NCBI RefSeq assembly: GCF_042682685.1
Contig: NZ_JBHUHX010000052.1
Location: forward strand, 1-64,000
Direction of reading: 5' to 3'
Length of the DNA stretch: 64,000 bases
Source: Imhoffiella fuscus
GTDB taxonomy: Bacteria > Pseudomonadota > Gammaproteobacteria > Chromatiales > Chromatiaceae
Position numbers and translations under genes: made by a program. The notes under the pieces were generated by a model. That model was not told the origin of the DNA and did no database searches. It was given only the letters and a program-made list of their open reading frames with translations. Below are positions 28,797 through 36,540 of the stretch, in pieces; position 1 is the first letter of the stretch; each line of letters opens with the position of its first letter.

Positions 28797-29651
28797 TCAA
28801 TCGCCGACGCGCCGAATCCGCAGGTTGTCGATGAGTCGCGCCCGTCCCAAATAGGCGGCGGCGAGCACCACCAGGTCCTCGTCCCGCTCGGTCGCGGGCG
28901 CCAGATCGATGGCGGACCGGATGCTCACGTAGTCAGGCCCGAGACCCGCCTCGCGAATCATGTCGGCCGCAGCCGTCTCGACCTCGGCGATATCGGCGCC
29001 AGCAGCCAACCTCGACTCCACGGCCAGCAACGCCCGACGCAACCCAGGCGCCAGGGCACGCTCCTCAGCGGTCAGATACCCGTTGCGCGAACTCATGGCG
29101 AGACCGTCGGATTCGCGCGCGATCGGCACGCCGACGATCTCGATCGGCATATTCAGGTCGGCGACCATACGCCGAATCACGAGCAGCTGCTGAAAATCCT
29201 TCTCGCCGAACAGGGCGACGTCCGGCTGAACCATGTTGAACAGCTTGCTGACGACGGTCGTGACTCCGACGAAGTGTCCGGCACGAGTCGCACCGCAGAG
29301 AATCTCCGAAAGACCGGGCACCTCGACACGGGTCTGCGACTCCTGGCCATGCGGATACATGACCTGGACCCCAGGCGTGAACAGCAGATCGCAGCCGGCC
29401 TCGTCGAGTCGACGCCGATCCTCTTCGAGGGTGCGAGGATAGGCGCCCAGATCCTCGCTCGGACCGAACTGCAAGGGGTTGACGAAAATGCTCGCGACCA
29501 CGCGATCGGCACGTCGGCGCGCCTCCTCGATCAAGGAGAGATGACCGGAATGCAGATTGCCCATGGTGGGCACCAGGGCCAAACGCTGGCCGGCCGAGCG
29601 CCAGGCGGCAACGCGCTGACGCAAGTCTTGCAGAAGCTCGACAGAGTCCAT
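28797..29651 (-). CDS. panC: Pantothenate synthetase
   Basis: A protein of 284 residues that joins pantoate and beta-alanine using ATP. Typical motifs are VPTMGNLHSGHLSLIEEA (the HxGH nucleotide-binding motif), VSIFVNPLQFGPSEDL-like VASIFVNPLQFG, FGEKDFQQLLVIRRMV and the KMSKS-equivalent MSSRNGYLT. It lies 26 bases downstream of panB and is presumably co-transcribed with it. Confidence 0.97.
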   Translation of the reverse strand: MDSVELLQDLRQRVAAWRSAGQRLALVPTMGNLHSGHLSLIEEARRRADRVVASIFVNPLQFGPSEDLGAYPRTLEEDRRRLDEAGCDLLFTPGVQVMYPHGQESQTRVEVPGLSEILCGATRAGHFVGVTTVVSKLFNMVQPDVALFGEKDFQQLLVIRRMVADLNMPIEIVGVPIARESDGLAMSSRNGYLTAEERALAPGLRRALLAVESRLAAGADIAEVETAAADMIREAGLGPDYVSIRSAIDLAPATERDEDLVVLAAAYLGRARLIDNLRIRRVGD

Positions 29652-29677
29652 CGAAATCCGCTCTCAAGGGTTTCTAT

Positions 29678-30481
29678 TCAAAAAGGGGTTTCGGCGGCGG
29701 CGGGGAATGAACCCTCGCGCACCGCCGCGACATAGGCGGCGACCGCTGCGCCGATCGAATCGCGCCCGGTCACGAAATCGCGACTGAAACTCGGTGGACG
29801 TCCCGAATTGAGCCCCAGCATGTCATAGACCACCAGCACCTGGCCGTCGCATTCGACGCCCGCGCCAATCCCGATCACCGGAATGCTCAGGGTGCGGGCG
29901 ATCTCGCCAGCCAAGGCCGCCGGAACGCACTCCAGCACCAGCATGACGGCACCCGCATCCTGCAAGGCCAGCGCATCGTGCCGGATCGCCTCGGCCGAGG
30001 CGTGATCGCGCCCCTGAAAGCGATAGCCACCGAGACGATTCACGGACTGCGGCATCAGCCCAAGATGACCGCAGACGGGAACGCCCTGATCGGACAAGCG
30101 GCGCACGATCTCCATCACGGGCGCACCGCCCTCGATCTTGACCACCTGCGCCCCGCCTTCCTGCATCAGCCGAGCGGCGGCATCGAAGGCTCGATCTGGG
30201 GTCGCGCAGGCCAGGAATGGCAGATCGGCGACCAGCAGAGCCCGTTCGCAGCCCCGCGAAACGCAGGCGGTATGGTAGACCATCTGGTCGAGCGTCACCG
30301 GGACAGTCGTGCGATGGCCCTGCAGCACCATGCCCAGCGAGTCCCCCACCAGCATGAGGTCGACACCTGCGCTATCGAGCAGGCGCGCGAAACTGGCGTC
30401 ATAGCAGGTCAGAGAAACGATCCGCTCGCCTCGCGACTTCATCGCCGCGAGGGTCGAGACGGAAATGGGAACGGCAGACAT
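29678..30481 (-). CDS. panB: 3-methyl-2-oxobutanoate hydroxymethyltransferase
   Basis: A protein of 267 residues that makes ketopantoate with methylenetetrahydrofolate. The ATG at 30481 is preceded by GGAGG five bases upstream, which excludes the longer frame to 30595. Family motifs include SLTCYDASFARLLDSAGVD, the metal-binding LVGDSLGMVLQGH, and GHLGLMPQSVNRLGGY. It is the first pan gene in the series panB, panC, panD. In many gammaproteobacteria folK lies between pcnB and panB, but here the 265-base gap is too short for it. Confidence 0.97.
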   Translation of the reverse strand: MSAVPISVSTLAAMKSRGERIVSLTCYDASFARLLDSAGVDLMLVGDSLGMVLQGHRTTVPVTLDQMVYHTACVSRGCERALLVADLPFLACATPDRAFDAAARLMQEGGAQVVKIEGGAPVMEIVRRLSDQGVPVCGHLGLMPQSVNRLGGYRFQGRDHASAEAIRHDALALQDAGAVMLVLECVPAALAGEIARTLSIPVIGIGAGVECDGQVLVVYDMLGLNSGRPPSFSRDFVTGRDSIGAAVAAYVAAVREGSFPAAAETPF

Positions 30482-30746
30482 CGATGCCTCCGAGTGAGAG
30501 TTAAAGGGTTGGATGCGGGTCGCTCTGCGGATATGCCGTTGAAGCACCCGAACGGCAAGCCACCCACCCCAGAAACACGGCCATTGCTCGCGCAAGGGCC
30601 GCGACAGAAGCCCTGGAAGATAAAATTAAGGATGAAGACGATAACGGCAGGACCGAAACGGCGCTACCTCATCGGCCCGAGTCGCACCTGGCGAAGGCTG
30701 AACCCAAAGATCCAGCCCTCGCCCGCCCGGTGGATAGCGAATCGAC

Positions 30747-32087
30747 TCAGCTCGGCACCTCGCTGGCGGTGTCCGCCGGCTTGCGCCGACGACGACGCGA
30801 GCGCGGTCTGCGCCGCTTGCCACCGGATTCGGTCATGCTGGCCCGCTCCTGGCTGCTGGCATCCTGAAAACGGGTCCACCAGGCGGCCAACTCGGGATCA
30901 GCCTCACCGGCCTCGGCACGCAAGACCAGGAAATCGTAGGCCGCGCGAAAGCGCGGATGGGTGATGAGACGGTAAGGCCGCTTACCCTCGCGCTGAGCCA
31001 ACCGATGCTGCAACGCCCAAATTTCGCGCATGGGCAAGGAGAAACGCTTGGGAATCGCGACCAGAGACTGCTGTTCGGAGCAGACCGCGCTGGAGGCCGA
31101 ATGAATGGCATCAGCCTCGGCGACGCCCTCCTCCACCAGCCGTTCGTAGGCCAGGCGCACCGGCTCCCAGAGGATGATCGCAAACAGGAAGGCCGGCGTG
31201 GTCGGCTTGCCCTCCTGCAGACGCAGATCGGTATTGGCCAGCCCACGACTGACGAAGGTCAAGGGGAAATCCTGATGCTGCCGAGTCAAGCAGGCCTCGG
31301 TCGCCGGGAACAGGTGTCCGAAGAGCCCGTAGTGACGCAGCTTCTCGAAGACCGCCAGACCGTAGCCCGAATGGAAGAGCTTGATGAGTTCGTCGAACAA
31401 GCGCGCGGCGGGGATATCGTGCAGCAGATGGCCCAAGGCAAACAGCGGCGCCTCGGTCGCGGACTCGATGGTGAAGCCCAGCTTGCAGGCGAAGCGCACC
31501 GCGCGCAGCATCCGCACCGGATCTTCCCGGTAACGCCGATCCGGGTCGCCAATGAAACGCAAGCGACCGGCTCGCAGATCGTCCAATCCGCCAGCGTAGT
31601 CGATCAGCGAAAAATCGGCGATATCATAGTAGAGCGCATTGATGGTGAAATCCCGTCGCAGCGCATCTTCCTCGATGGAGCCATAGCTGTTGTCGCGCAC
31701 GATCATGCCGTTTTCCAAACGGCGGTCCGTGTCATCGCCATCCTCCCCACTACCTCGGAAGGTCGCGACCTCGATGATATCCCTGCCGAAATGGACATGC
31801 GCCAAGCGGAACCGCCGGCCGATCAGGCGGCAGTTGCGAAACACCTGCCGAACCTGTTCCGGGGTCGCGTCGGTCGCGATATCGAAGTCCTTCGGCTCAT
31901 GTCCGAGCAGGAGGTCGCGCACGCCGCCTCCCACGAGATGGGCCTGAAAATTCTCCTGCCGCAGCCGATACAGCACCTTGAGTGCATGCTCGCTGATATT
32001 GGCACGGGAGATATTGTGCTCCGGGCGCGGCACGATCCGAGGGAGCGCCGTGCGCGTCATATCTGATTCTGGGTCGGATTCCTGCAT
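30747..32087 (-). CDS. pcnB: Poly(A) polymerase I
   Basis: A protein of about 446 residues that adds poly(A) tails to RNA 3' ends and promotes decay. The nucleotidyltransferase head has GGGVRDLLLG and the catalytic DxD in KDFDIATDATPEQV. The RNA-binding motif GRRFRLAHVHFG, the REDPVRMLRAVRFACKLGF segment and a very basic Arg/Lys-rich C-terminal tail (about residues 420-440) support PcnB rather than a tRNA nucleotidyltransferase. The start is uncertain: ATG at 32087 is chosen, and ATG at 32060 is also possible. Neither has a strong ribosome binding site. Confidence 0.93.
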   Translation of the reverse strand: MQESDPESDMTRTALPRIVPRPEHNISRANISEHALKVLYRLRQENFQAHLVGGGVRDLLLGHEPKDFDIATDATPEQVRQVFRNCRLIGRRFRLAHVHFGRDIIEVATFRGSGEDGDDTDRRLENGMIVRDNSYGSIEEDALRRDFTINALYYDIADFSLIDYAGGLDDLRAGRLRFIGDPDRRYREDPVRMLRAVRFACKLGFTIESATEAPLFALGHLLHDIPAARLFDELIKLFHSGYGLAVFEKLRHYGLFGHLFPATEACLTRQHQDFPLTFVSRGLANTDLRLQEGKPTTPAFLFAIILWEPVRLAYERLVEEGVAEADAIHSASSAVCSEQQSLVAIPKRFSLPMREIWALQHRLAQREGKRPYRLITHPRFRAAYDFLVLRAEAGEADPELAAWWTRFQDASSQERASMTESGGKRRRPRSRRRRRKPADTASEVPS

Positions 32088-32206
32088 GACCGTAACTAGA
32101 AGCGGATTCCTTGTGGCGCCATGACGATAACCAGAAGCTCGGGGTGACGTAGCAACCATCGATCTACCCGGATACCGCCGTTGAAAAGGCGATATTAACA
32201 GCACGC

Positions 32207-32234
32207 TTGTCGTGCGGGAGAATTTGCGTATAAT
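32207..32234 (+). promoter_or_regulatory. Sigma-70 promoter of tRNA-Glu
   Basis: A -35 like TTGTCG (32207-32212) and a consensus -10 TATAAT (32229-32234) are separated by 16 bases, with the tRNA starting 24 bases after the -10. Confidence 0.8.
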
Positions 32235-32257
32235 ACGCCTTTCTTAAGCGCATTACT

Positions 32258-32332
32258 GCTCTCTTCGTCTAGTGGTTAGGACGCTGGCCTCTCACGCCGG
32301 TAACAGGGGTTCGAATCCCCTAGGGAGTACCA
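32258..32332 (+). tRNA. tRNA-Glu (anticodon CTC)
   Basis: A cloverleaf of 75 bases. The acceptor GCTCTCT pairs with AGGGAGT (two G-U pairs), and CCA is encoded. The anticodon stem CTGGC/GCCGG closes the loop CTCTCAC, giving anticodon CTC. The T-arm is AGGGG-TTCGAAT-CCCCT. The D-arm TCGTCTAGTGGTTAGGACG is typical of glutamate tRNAs. Confidence 0.96.
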
Positions 32333-32337
32333 ATTAC

Positions 32338-32373
32338 AAAAAAGGGCTTCGCCAGTGGCGAAGCCCTTTTTCT
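32338..32373 (+). terminator. Rho-independent terminator after tRNA-Glu
   Basis: A 15-bp stem (39-53 and 57-71 within 32300s) with core GGGCTTCGCC/GGCGAAGCCC, a three-base loop and a T-run (CCCTTTTTCT). The A-rich left side makes it bidirectional. Confidence 0.92.
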
Positions 32374-32577
32374 TTGGGCACGAAAAAACACGCTCCCGAC
32401 GCGCAAGACCCTCTCGCCCCAGCCATAGATTTCACGCCGCCCAAACGCAATCGGCGCCGGCCGCCCTAAGGCAACCGACGCCGATACGGATCTCACTCGA
32501 CCACTGGCCTCGACCAGATGCTACCCCCAACACCTCACGGTGCTTCGATACATCGATCAGCCAGCGCCGAAGTCAAA

Positions 32578-32727
32578 TCACTGCCAGCCCAGACCGACCG
32601 AGAAAACGACAGCGTGGACAGCGATAGCCAGAATCAGCACTGCGAAGAAGATAGGCATCAACCAAGTCGCAGGATTCACGACGAGCCAGATCTTCCAATC
32701 GTCAGCAGGATTGCTAGGTTTGCTCAT
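32578..32727 (-). CDS. pucA: LH2-type light-harvesting antenna alpha polypeptide
   Basis: A 49-residue membrane polypeptide, too short for routine gene lists. It reads MSKPSNPADDWKIWLVVNP at the start, then a single membrane helix with TWLMPIFFAVLILAIAVHAVV, where His38 is the expected ligand of the B850 bacteriochlorophyll, and ends VGLGWQ. GAGG lies eight bases before the ATG. It follows the beta gene by 25 bases, the order (beta then alpha) used in all puc and puf operons. Alpha polypeptides form the inner ring of the antenna in the photosynthetic membrane. Confidence 0.96.
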   Translation of the reverse strand: MSKPSNPADDWKIWLVVNPATWLMPIFFAVLILAIAVHAVVFSVGLGWQ

Positions 32728-32752
32728 GATATTGGCCTCGTGTTAACTCGAA

Positions 32753-32956
32753 TTAGAACCAGGGCTTGGCGGCGATGACGAACAGGTGCGCCAGGGCAGC
32801 CAGACCGACGAAAGCGGTGTAGGTGACCTTGAACTGCTCGTGGAATTCTTTTGCTTGCTGATCGGTCAAACCGGAAAGACTCATTTGCTCGGTCTCCATG
32901 CGGGGTTTGCTGGTAACGCCACCTTTAGGGGCGGCAGGGATTCTCTTGTCAGCCAC
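32753..32956 (-). CDS. pucB: LH2-type light-harvesting antenna beta polypeptide
   Basis: The conserved core starts SLSGLTDQQAKEFHEQFK and continues into a membrane helix with AFVGLAALAHLFVIAAKPWF, whose His in ALAHLF binds B850 bacteriochlorophyll. The first His (EFHEQF) is near the B800 site. The reading frame allows a 67-residue product from a GTG at 32956, preceded by GGAGG at ten bases. It also allows about 48 residues from ATG 32899 or 43 from ATG 32884, the latter with GGAG nine bases upstream. Most family members have about 45-48 residues, so the 24-residue Lys/Pro/Gly-rich lead of the long form is unusual. Both starts are plausible. Confidence 0.93.
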   Translation of the reverse strand: MADKRIPAAPKGGVTSKPRMETEQMSLSGLTDQQAKEFHEQFKVTYTAFVGLAALAHLFVIAAKPWF

Positions 32957-33102
32957 TTAAAGCTGGCCTCCGTACGGGTAACACTGACGCCGCCTTATCA
33001 CGCTCAATCAGAATGGATGGCGCCGTGACTTTGACCGCTGAAACAATGCCCTACCCGATCTAGAAAACCGCTGAACCGGGAGGACTGCCGTGCGATCTTG
33101 AG

Positions 33103-33120
33103 TGTCATCTTAGCTTTACA
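33103..33120. promoter_or_regulatory. TGT-N12-ACA box over the pucB -10 region (PpsR/CrtJ type)
   Basis: TGT at 33103-33105 and ACA at 33118-33120 with exactly 12 bases between. The box spans the candidate -10 element (TAAGAT on the minus strand, 33112-33107). In purple bacteria this motif is the binding site of the PpsR/CrtJ repressor of photosynthesis genes. Confidence 0.8.
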
Positions 33121-33134
33121 GTGGAGATTGTCAA
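33107..33134 (-). promoter_or_regulatory. Candidate pucBA promoter
   Basis: On the minus strand a perfect -35 TTGACA (33134-33129) is followed after 16 bases by TAAGAT (33112-33107). It predicts transcription starting near 33100 and a leader of about 140 bases before pucB. Two TGT-N12-ACA boxes overlap its two elements. Confidence 0.75.
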
Positions 33135-33146
33135 CACGAATTTACA
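33129..33146. promoter_or_regulatory. TGT-N12-ACA box over the pucB -35 element (PpsR/CrtJ type)
   Basis: A second TGT (33129-33131) and ACA (33144-33146) with exactly 12 bases between, 26 bases from the first box. It overlaps the -35 TTGACA, so a bound repressor would block polymerase. Confidence 0.8.
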
Positions 33147-33161
33147 CGCGAAGTTCGCGTG
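33145..33161. promoter_or_regulatory. 17-bp perfect palindrome upstream of the pucB promoter
   Basis: CACGCGAA-G-TTCGCGTG, a perfect inverted repeat around one central base, lying just upstream of the -35 element, where activators often bind. The regulator is unknown. Confidence 0.6.
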
Positions 33162-33228
33162 ACAGAAGCTAGATCAAGACACACCGCGCCACCGACCCAA
33201 AAGCCATTCGCGTCAAACCATGTGAATT

Positions 33229-33861
33229 CTATGGAATTCCAATCAGTTTATGCATCTGCACGCTCAATCGCCAGCGCGGATGCGACTTGCAATACACCAA
33301 AGCCCCCTCGGTATTTTCAAATGCGTCCTCTCCATCCATCGGCTGCAGAAAGAACTGCTCGAACGCCAATCCCTCGAAACACTCGGGCAAGGCACCGGGC
33401 TGGGGATAGACGAGCTTGAGCTCGTTTCCAGACCGCACTCGCAACTCCGCACCCGCCTTGGGACTGACGCAGACCCAATCGATCCCCCGGGGGACGGGGA
33501 GCGTCCCATTGGTCTCGACCGCGATCAGACAGCCGCGCGCATGCAGCGCCTGGATGAGTGCCGAATCGAGCTGCAGCAGCGGCTCGCCACCGGTACAGAC
33601 CACATAGGGCGCCACCGAGTCATCGGGCCAGAGCGCGCGAATACGCTCGGCGAGCAAGTCCGCATCCTCGAAACGTCCGCCACCCTCACCGTCGGTTCCG
33701 CGAAAATCGGTATCGCAAAAACGACAGATCGCACCAGCGCGATCCGCCTCGCGACCACTCCAGAGATTGCACCCCGCGAAACGGCAGAAGACGGCCGGAC
33801 GCCCGGCCTGGGCGCCCTCTCCCTGAAGGGTGTAGAAGATCTCCTTGACGCTGTAGCTCAT
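33229..33861 (-). CDS. queE: 7-carboxy-7-deazaguanine synthase
   Basis: A radical SAM enzyme of 210 residues that converts carboxytetrahydropterin to 7-carboxy-7-deazaguanine, the third step towards queuosine. The N-terminus carries FYTLQGEGAQAGRPAVF and the cluster-binding cysteines Cys31, Cys46 and Cys49, a CX14CX2C spacing known from one QueE subtype. VCTGGEPLLQ and VETNGT follow. The ATG at 33861 overlaps the stop of the queD-like gene (ATGA), so the longer upstream frame is not the gene. It is the last gene of queC-queD-queE. Confidence 0.96.
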   Translation of the reverse strand: MSYSVKEIFYTLQGEGAQAGRPAVFCRFAGCNLWSGREADRAGAICRFCDTDFRGTDGEGGGRFEDADLLAERIRALWPDDSVAPYVVCTGGEPLLQLDSALIQALHARGCLIAVETNGTLPVPRGIDWVCVSPKAGAELRVRSGNELKLVYPQPGALPECFEGLAFEQFFLQPMDGEDAFENTEGALVYCKSHPRWRLSVQMHKLIGIP

Positions 33862-34952
33862 GACGGCAGGGCCGGACCCAGCTCGCCCCAACAGAGCGAA
33901 GCACCGCACCCCGGAGTCTCGTGCAGATCGATCCGATCCATCTGGGGCAGCACGCCGGCAACCGTCTCGCGGATCCAGAGCGCCACACTGCCAGAATCGG
34001 CTGCGGACAGATGCAGCAGCCCATCGAGCCGATGATGATCGAGCTGACGATAGACGGGATTGAAGAGCCGCTTGACGTCGCCGTAATCCACCGTCCAACC
34101 GAGCACAGTGTCCAGCGGCGCCGTCAGATGCAGCCGCAACAGATAGCTGTGACCGTGGAGCCGGCGGCGCGAATCCCCCTCAGGCGCCCGCGACAGACGG
34201 AGCGCAGCCTCGAAGCGCTGCTCCTTCCAGATCCGATAATGGGCGCCGTCGTAATGACAGCCGGCGGTCGCGGTCTCGTAAACCGTCACCCAGGACAGCG
34301 CCGGCAGCCGAGATGCCAGCCGCTCCCAGATCCAGCGCGAGAGCATCTCGCTGGTCGGATTCTCCAGACCCGGAATTTCATTGAGACAGGCATGATGCAG
34401 CTCGGCCTGCAGCGGCGCCCAGAGCGCCGCGAGCCGGTCGAAATCGACACCCATATCCGCATCGGCCAGACTCTGATCGGCATGCAGGATGACCTCGAAC
34501 CCGTGTCCGTGCATCCGACCGCACTGATGCCCCTCGGGCACGTTCGGCAGCCGATGCGCGGCCTCGAAACGGAAGCGACGCCAGACATGCACGCGCCCCT
34601 CGCCCTCCAGATCCGCCCCCTGATCGCACGTACTCTGAACGCCAATCGAGGCAACCCCAGGCACATCCAACCCCGCGCGCAGCCAGCGCGCCAGGTTCTC
34701 GTCGGTCGGCACCGGCAGCAGTTCGTTGAGATCGCGATAATCGAGCACCTCGACCGCACGCGCGAGCGCGTCTGAAAGCGCACCGGCCTCGGCGCCCTGA
34801 AAACCGCCCCAGCCGCCCGGCAACCGCGCGCGCACCTTGGCGAGAAAACTGTGGCCATGTAGCCGCCGGGCACGATGCCCCTCGGGAAGAATGGCGACAC
34901 GTCGGGCCGCCTCGAACGGCGCGGCGGCAACATGGAAAAGCTGTTCGGTCAT
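33858..34952 (-). CDS. queD: Three-domain 6-carboxytetrahydropterin synthase-like protein
   Basis: A 364-residue protein containing three tandem PTPS/QueD-like units, against about 120 residues for a usual QueD. The middle unit (about 121-240) has the full active-site set: the zinc histidines His133, His148 and His150 (FEAAHRLP, MHGHGF), the catalytic Cys144 and Glu226 (TVYETATAG). The first unit (1-118) keeps LHGHSF (31-36) but has Arg in place of the first zinc His and no catalytic Cys. The third (about 243-360) keeps LHGHSYLL and DLHETPGCG but also lacks the first His and the Cys. Only the centre is expected to be active, with the flanks degenerate or structural. Overlapping ATGA junctions tie it to queC and queE. 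Confidence 0.93.
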   Translation of the reverse strand: MTEQLFHVAAAPFEAARRVAILPEGHRARRLHGHSFLAKVRARLPGGWGGFQGAEAGALSDALARAVEVLDYRDLNELLPVPTDENLARWLRAGLDVPGVASIGVQSTCDQGADLEGEGRVHVWRRFRFEAAHRLPNVPEGHQCGRMHGHGFEVILHADQSLADADMGVDFDRLAALWAPLQAELHHACLNEIPGLENPTSEMLSRWIWERLASRLPALSWVTVYETATAGCHYDGAHYRIWKEQRFEAALRLSRAPEGDSRRRLHGHSYLLRLHLTAPLDTVLGWTVDYGDVKRLFNPVYRQLDHHRLDGLLHLSAADSGSVALWIRETVAGVLPQMDRIDLHETPGCGASLCWGELGPALPS

Positions 34953-35647
34953 GCCTTTTTCTCGAAACGGACGAGGAGCGGATCGCGCAGACCGGCCTCC
35001 GCGAAACCCTTCGCCCGCAATAAACAGGAATCGCAGGCGCCACAAGGCCGGCCATCCTCGCCCGGATCGTAGCAACTGCTGGTCAGCCCATAGTCGACCC
35101 CCAAACGCACACCGCGCCGGACGATGTCGGCCTTGGACAGCTCGATCAGGGGCGCATGCACATGAAAGCGCTGACGCCCCTCGACGCCCGAGGCGGTTGC
35201 CAGATTGGCCAGACGCTCGAAGGCATCGATGAACTCCGGACGACAGTCCGGGTAGCCCGAATAGTCGAGCGCGTTGACCCCGACGAAGATATCGCTCGCA
35301 CCCAACACCTCGGCCCAGGCAAGCGCAAACGACAGAAAGACCGTATTGCGGGCCGGCACATAGGTCACCGGAATCCCATCCGACATCGCATCCGCTTCGC
35401 GCCCCTTCGGAACCTCGAGATCGTCGGTGAGCGCAGATCCGCCGAACCGTCGCAAATCGATGTCGGCGATCACATGCTCGGCAACCCCCATCGACTCGGC
35501 GACGCGCGCGGCGGAATCCAGCTCCACCGCATGTCTCTGACCATAACGAAAGGAGAGCGCATAGGGGACATAGCCCTCTGACTTGGCGATCGCCAACGCT
35601 GTCGTCGAGTCGAGCCCGCCACTCAATAGAATCACTGCGCGCTTCAT
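34949..35647 (-). CDS. queC: 7-cyano-7-deazaguanine synthase
   Basis: A 232-residue ATP-dependent enzyme making preQ0 from 7-carboxy-7-deazaguanine and ammonia. The PP-loop SGGLDS is at residues 9-14. The conserved middle has VPARNTVFLSFALAWAE and NALDYSGYPDCRPEF, and the C-terminal zinc-binding cysteines lie in CGACDSC plus an upstream Cys in SSCYDPG. It is the first gene of the queC-queD-queE operon and overlaps queD by four bases. The operon leads to queuosine in tRNA or related deazaguanines. No preQ1 riboswitch was recognised upstream. Confidence 0.97.
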   Translation of the reverse strand: MKRAVILLSGGLDSTTALAIAKSEGYVPYALSFRYGQRHAVELDSAARVAESMGVAEHVIADIDLRRFGGSALTDDLEVPKGREADAMSDGIPVTYVPARNTVFLSFALAWAEVLGASDIFVGVNALDYSGYPDCRPEFIDAFERLANLATASGVEGRQRFHVHAPLIELSKADIVRRGVRLGVDYGLTSSCYDPGEDGRPCGACDSCLLRAKGFAEAGLRDPLLVRFEKKA

Positions 35648-35753
35648 CGCATTACCTCAATCGCTGCTCTGGAGAGATGGACGGCTTGGCGTCGAACCTC
35701 GCCTTGGGCGACACTCGCCACATCACTTAATCAAAGACCCGATTCCAAAACAG

Positions 35754-36449
35754 ATGCAAAAGAACCGAATCACGCTCTGGGACCTTCCGACCCGCATCAC
35801 CCACTGGGCGCTCTTCGTCCTGGTCGCGCTCGCCTTCGTAACCGGGCTGACAGGCGGCAACCTGGTCACCTGGCATGGCTGGATGGGACTCGCCATCCTC
35901 GGACTGGTCGTCTTCCGACTCGTCTGGGGCGTACTGGGATCCACCTACGCCCGCTTCAGCACCTTCGTGCGCGGCCCGAGCGCCATTCTCGACTATCTCA
36001 GGGGCCGCTGGCATGGACTCGGCCACAACCCGCTGGGAGCGCTGTCGGTGCTGACCCTGCTGGCACTGCTGTCGTTCCAATGCCTGACCGGACTCTTCGC
36101 CACCGACGACATCGCCTTCGAGGGACCGTTGCGGAATCTGGTCGACACCGACACCAGCGCCTGGCTGAGCAGCCTGCACCGCCAGGCGATCTGGCCGATT
36201 GGCGGCCTGGTCTGCCTGCACGTTTGCGCCATCCTCTTCTACACCTTCGTGCATCGGGACAATCTCGTCATCCCCATGCTCAGCGGCAAGAAAGAGATCT
36301 CGGACCCTGACGCCCGTTCGGCCACCGGCGGCGGTCCGATCGCCTTCGTCCTTGCCGTCGCGATTGCAGCCGCAGCGGTCTGGGTCGCCGATGGCGGACT
36401 CATTCCGCCCCCGCCCCCCGCACCGCCCAGCGCGGTCCCAAGCTGGTAA
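35754..36449 (+). CDS. Cytochrome b561-type membrane protein
   Basis: A protein of 231 residues, with four membrane helices in the core: WALFVLVALAFVTGL, WMGLAILGLVVFRLVWG, LLALLSFQCLTGLF and IGGLVCLHVCAILFY. Haem-ligand histidines fit the prokaryotic b561/Ni-hydrogenase family (TRITHW near the start, LVTWHGW, SSLHRQAIW, LHVCAI). A fifth hydrophobic stretch and a Pro-rich tail (about residue 218 onward) end the protein. The ATG at 35754 is chosen because it begins directly before the typical LWDLPTRITHW sequence. It converges on a cytochrome c' gene, and a functional pair with that gene is plausible. Confidence 0.9.
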   Translation: MQKNRITLWDLPTRITHWALFVLVALAFVTGLTGGNLVTWHGWMGLAILGLVVFRLVWGVLGSTYARFSTFVRGPSAILDYLRGRWHGLGHNPLGALSVLTLLALLSFQCLTGLFATDDIAFEGPLRNLVDTDTSAWLSSLHRQAIWPIGGLVCLHVCAILFYTFVHRDNLVIPMLSGKKEISDPDARSATGGGPIAFVLAVAIAAAAVWVADGGLIPPPPPAPPSAVPSW

Positions 36450-36486
36450 CGCCAGCGGTCCGACCGGAAGCAGACGGCTGAACGCC

Positions 36487-36515
36487 GAAAGGCCGCCCCA
36501 CAGGGGCGGCCTTTC
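36487..36515. terminator. Bidirectional terminator between cytochrome b561 and cytochrome c'
   Basis: A 13-bp perfect stem GAAAGGCCGCCCC/GGGGCGGCCTTTC with a three-base loop, serving two convergent genes. Confidence 0.88.
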
Positions 36516-36540
36516 GACACGAACCGACGAACGCGCCGAA

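Noticed and set aside
30626..30823. A small minus-strand frame in the folK position
   Set aside because: Only 65 codons, overlaps pcnB and shows no FolK motif.
35648..35753. Possible preQ1 riboswitch before queC
   Set aside because: No recognisable aptamer pattern was found in the 106-base leader.
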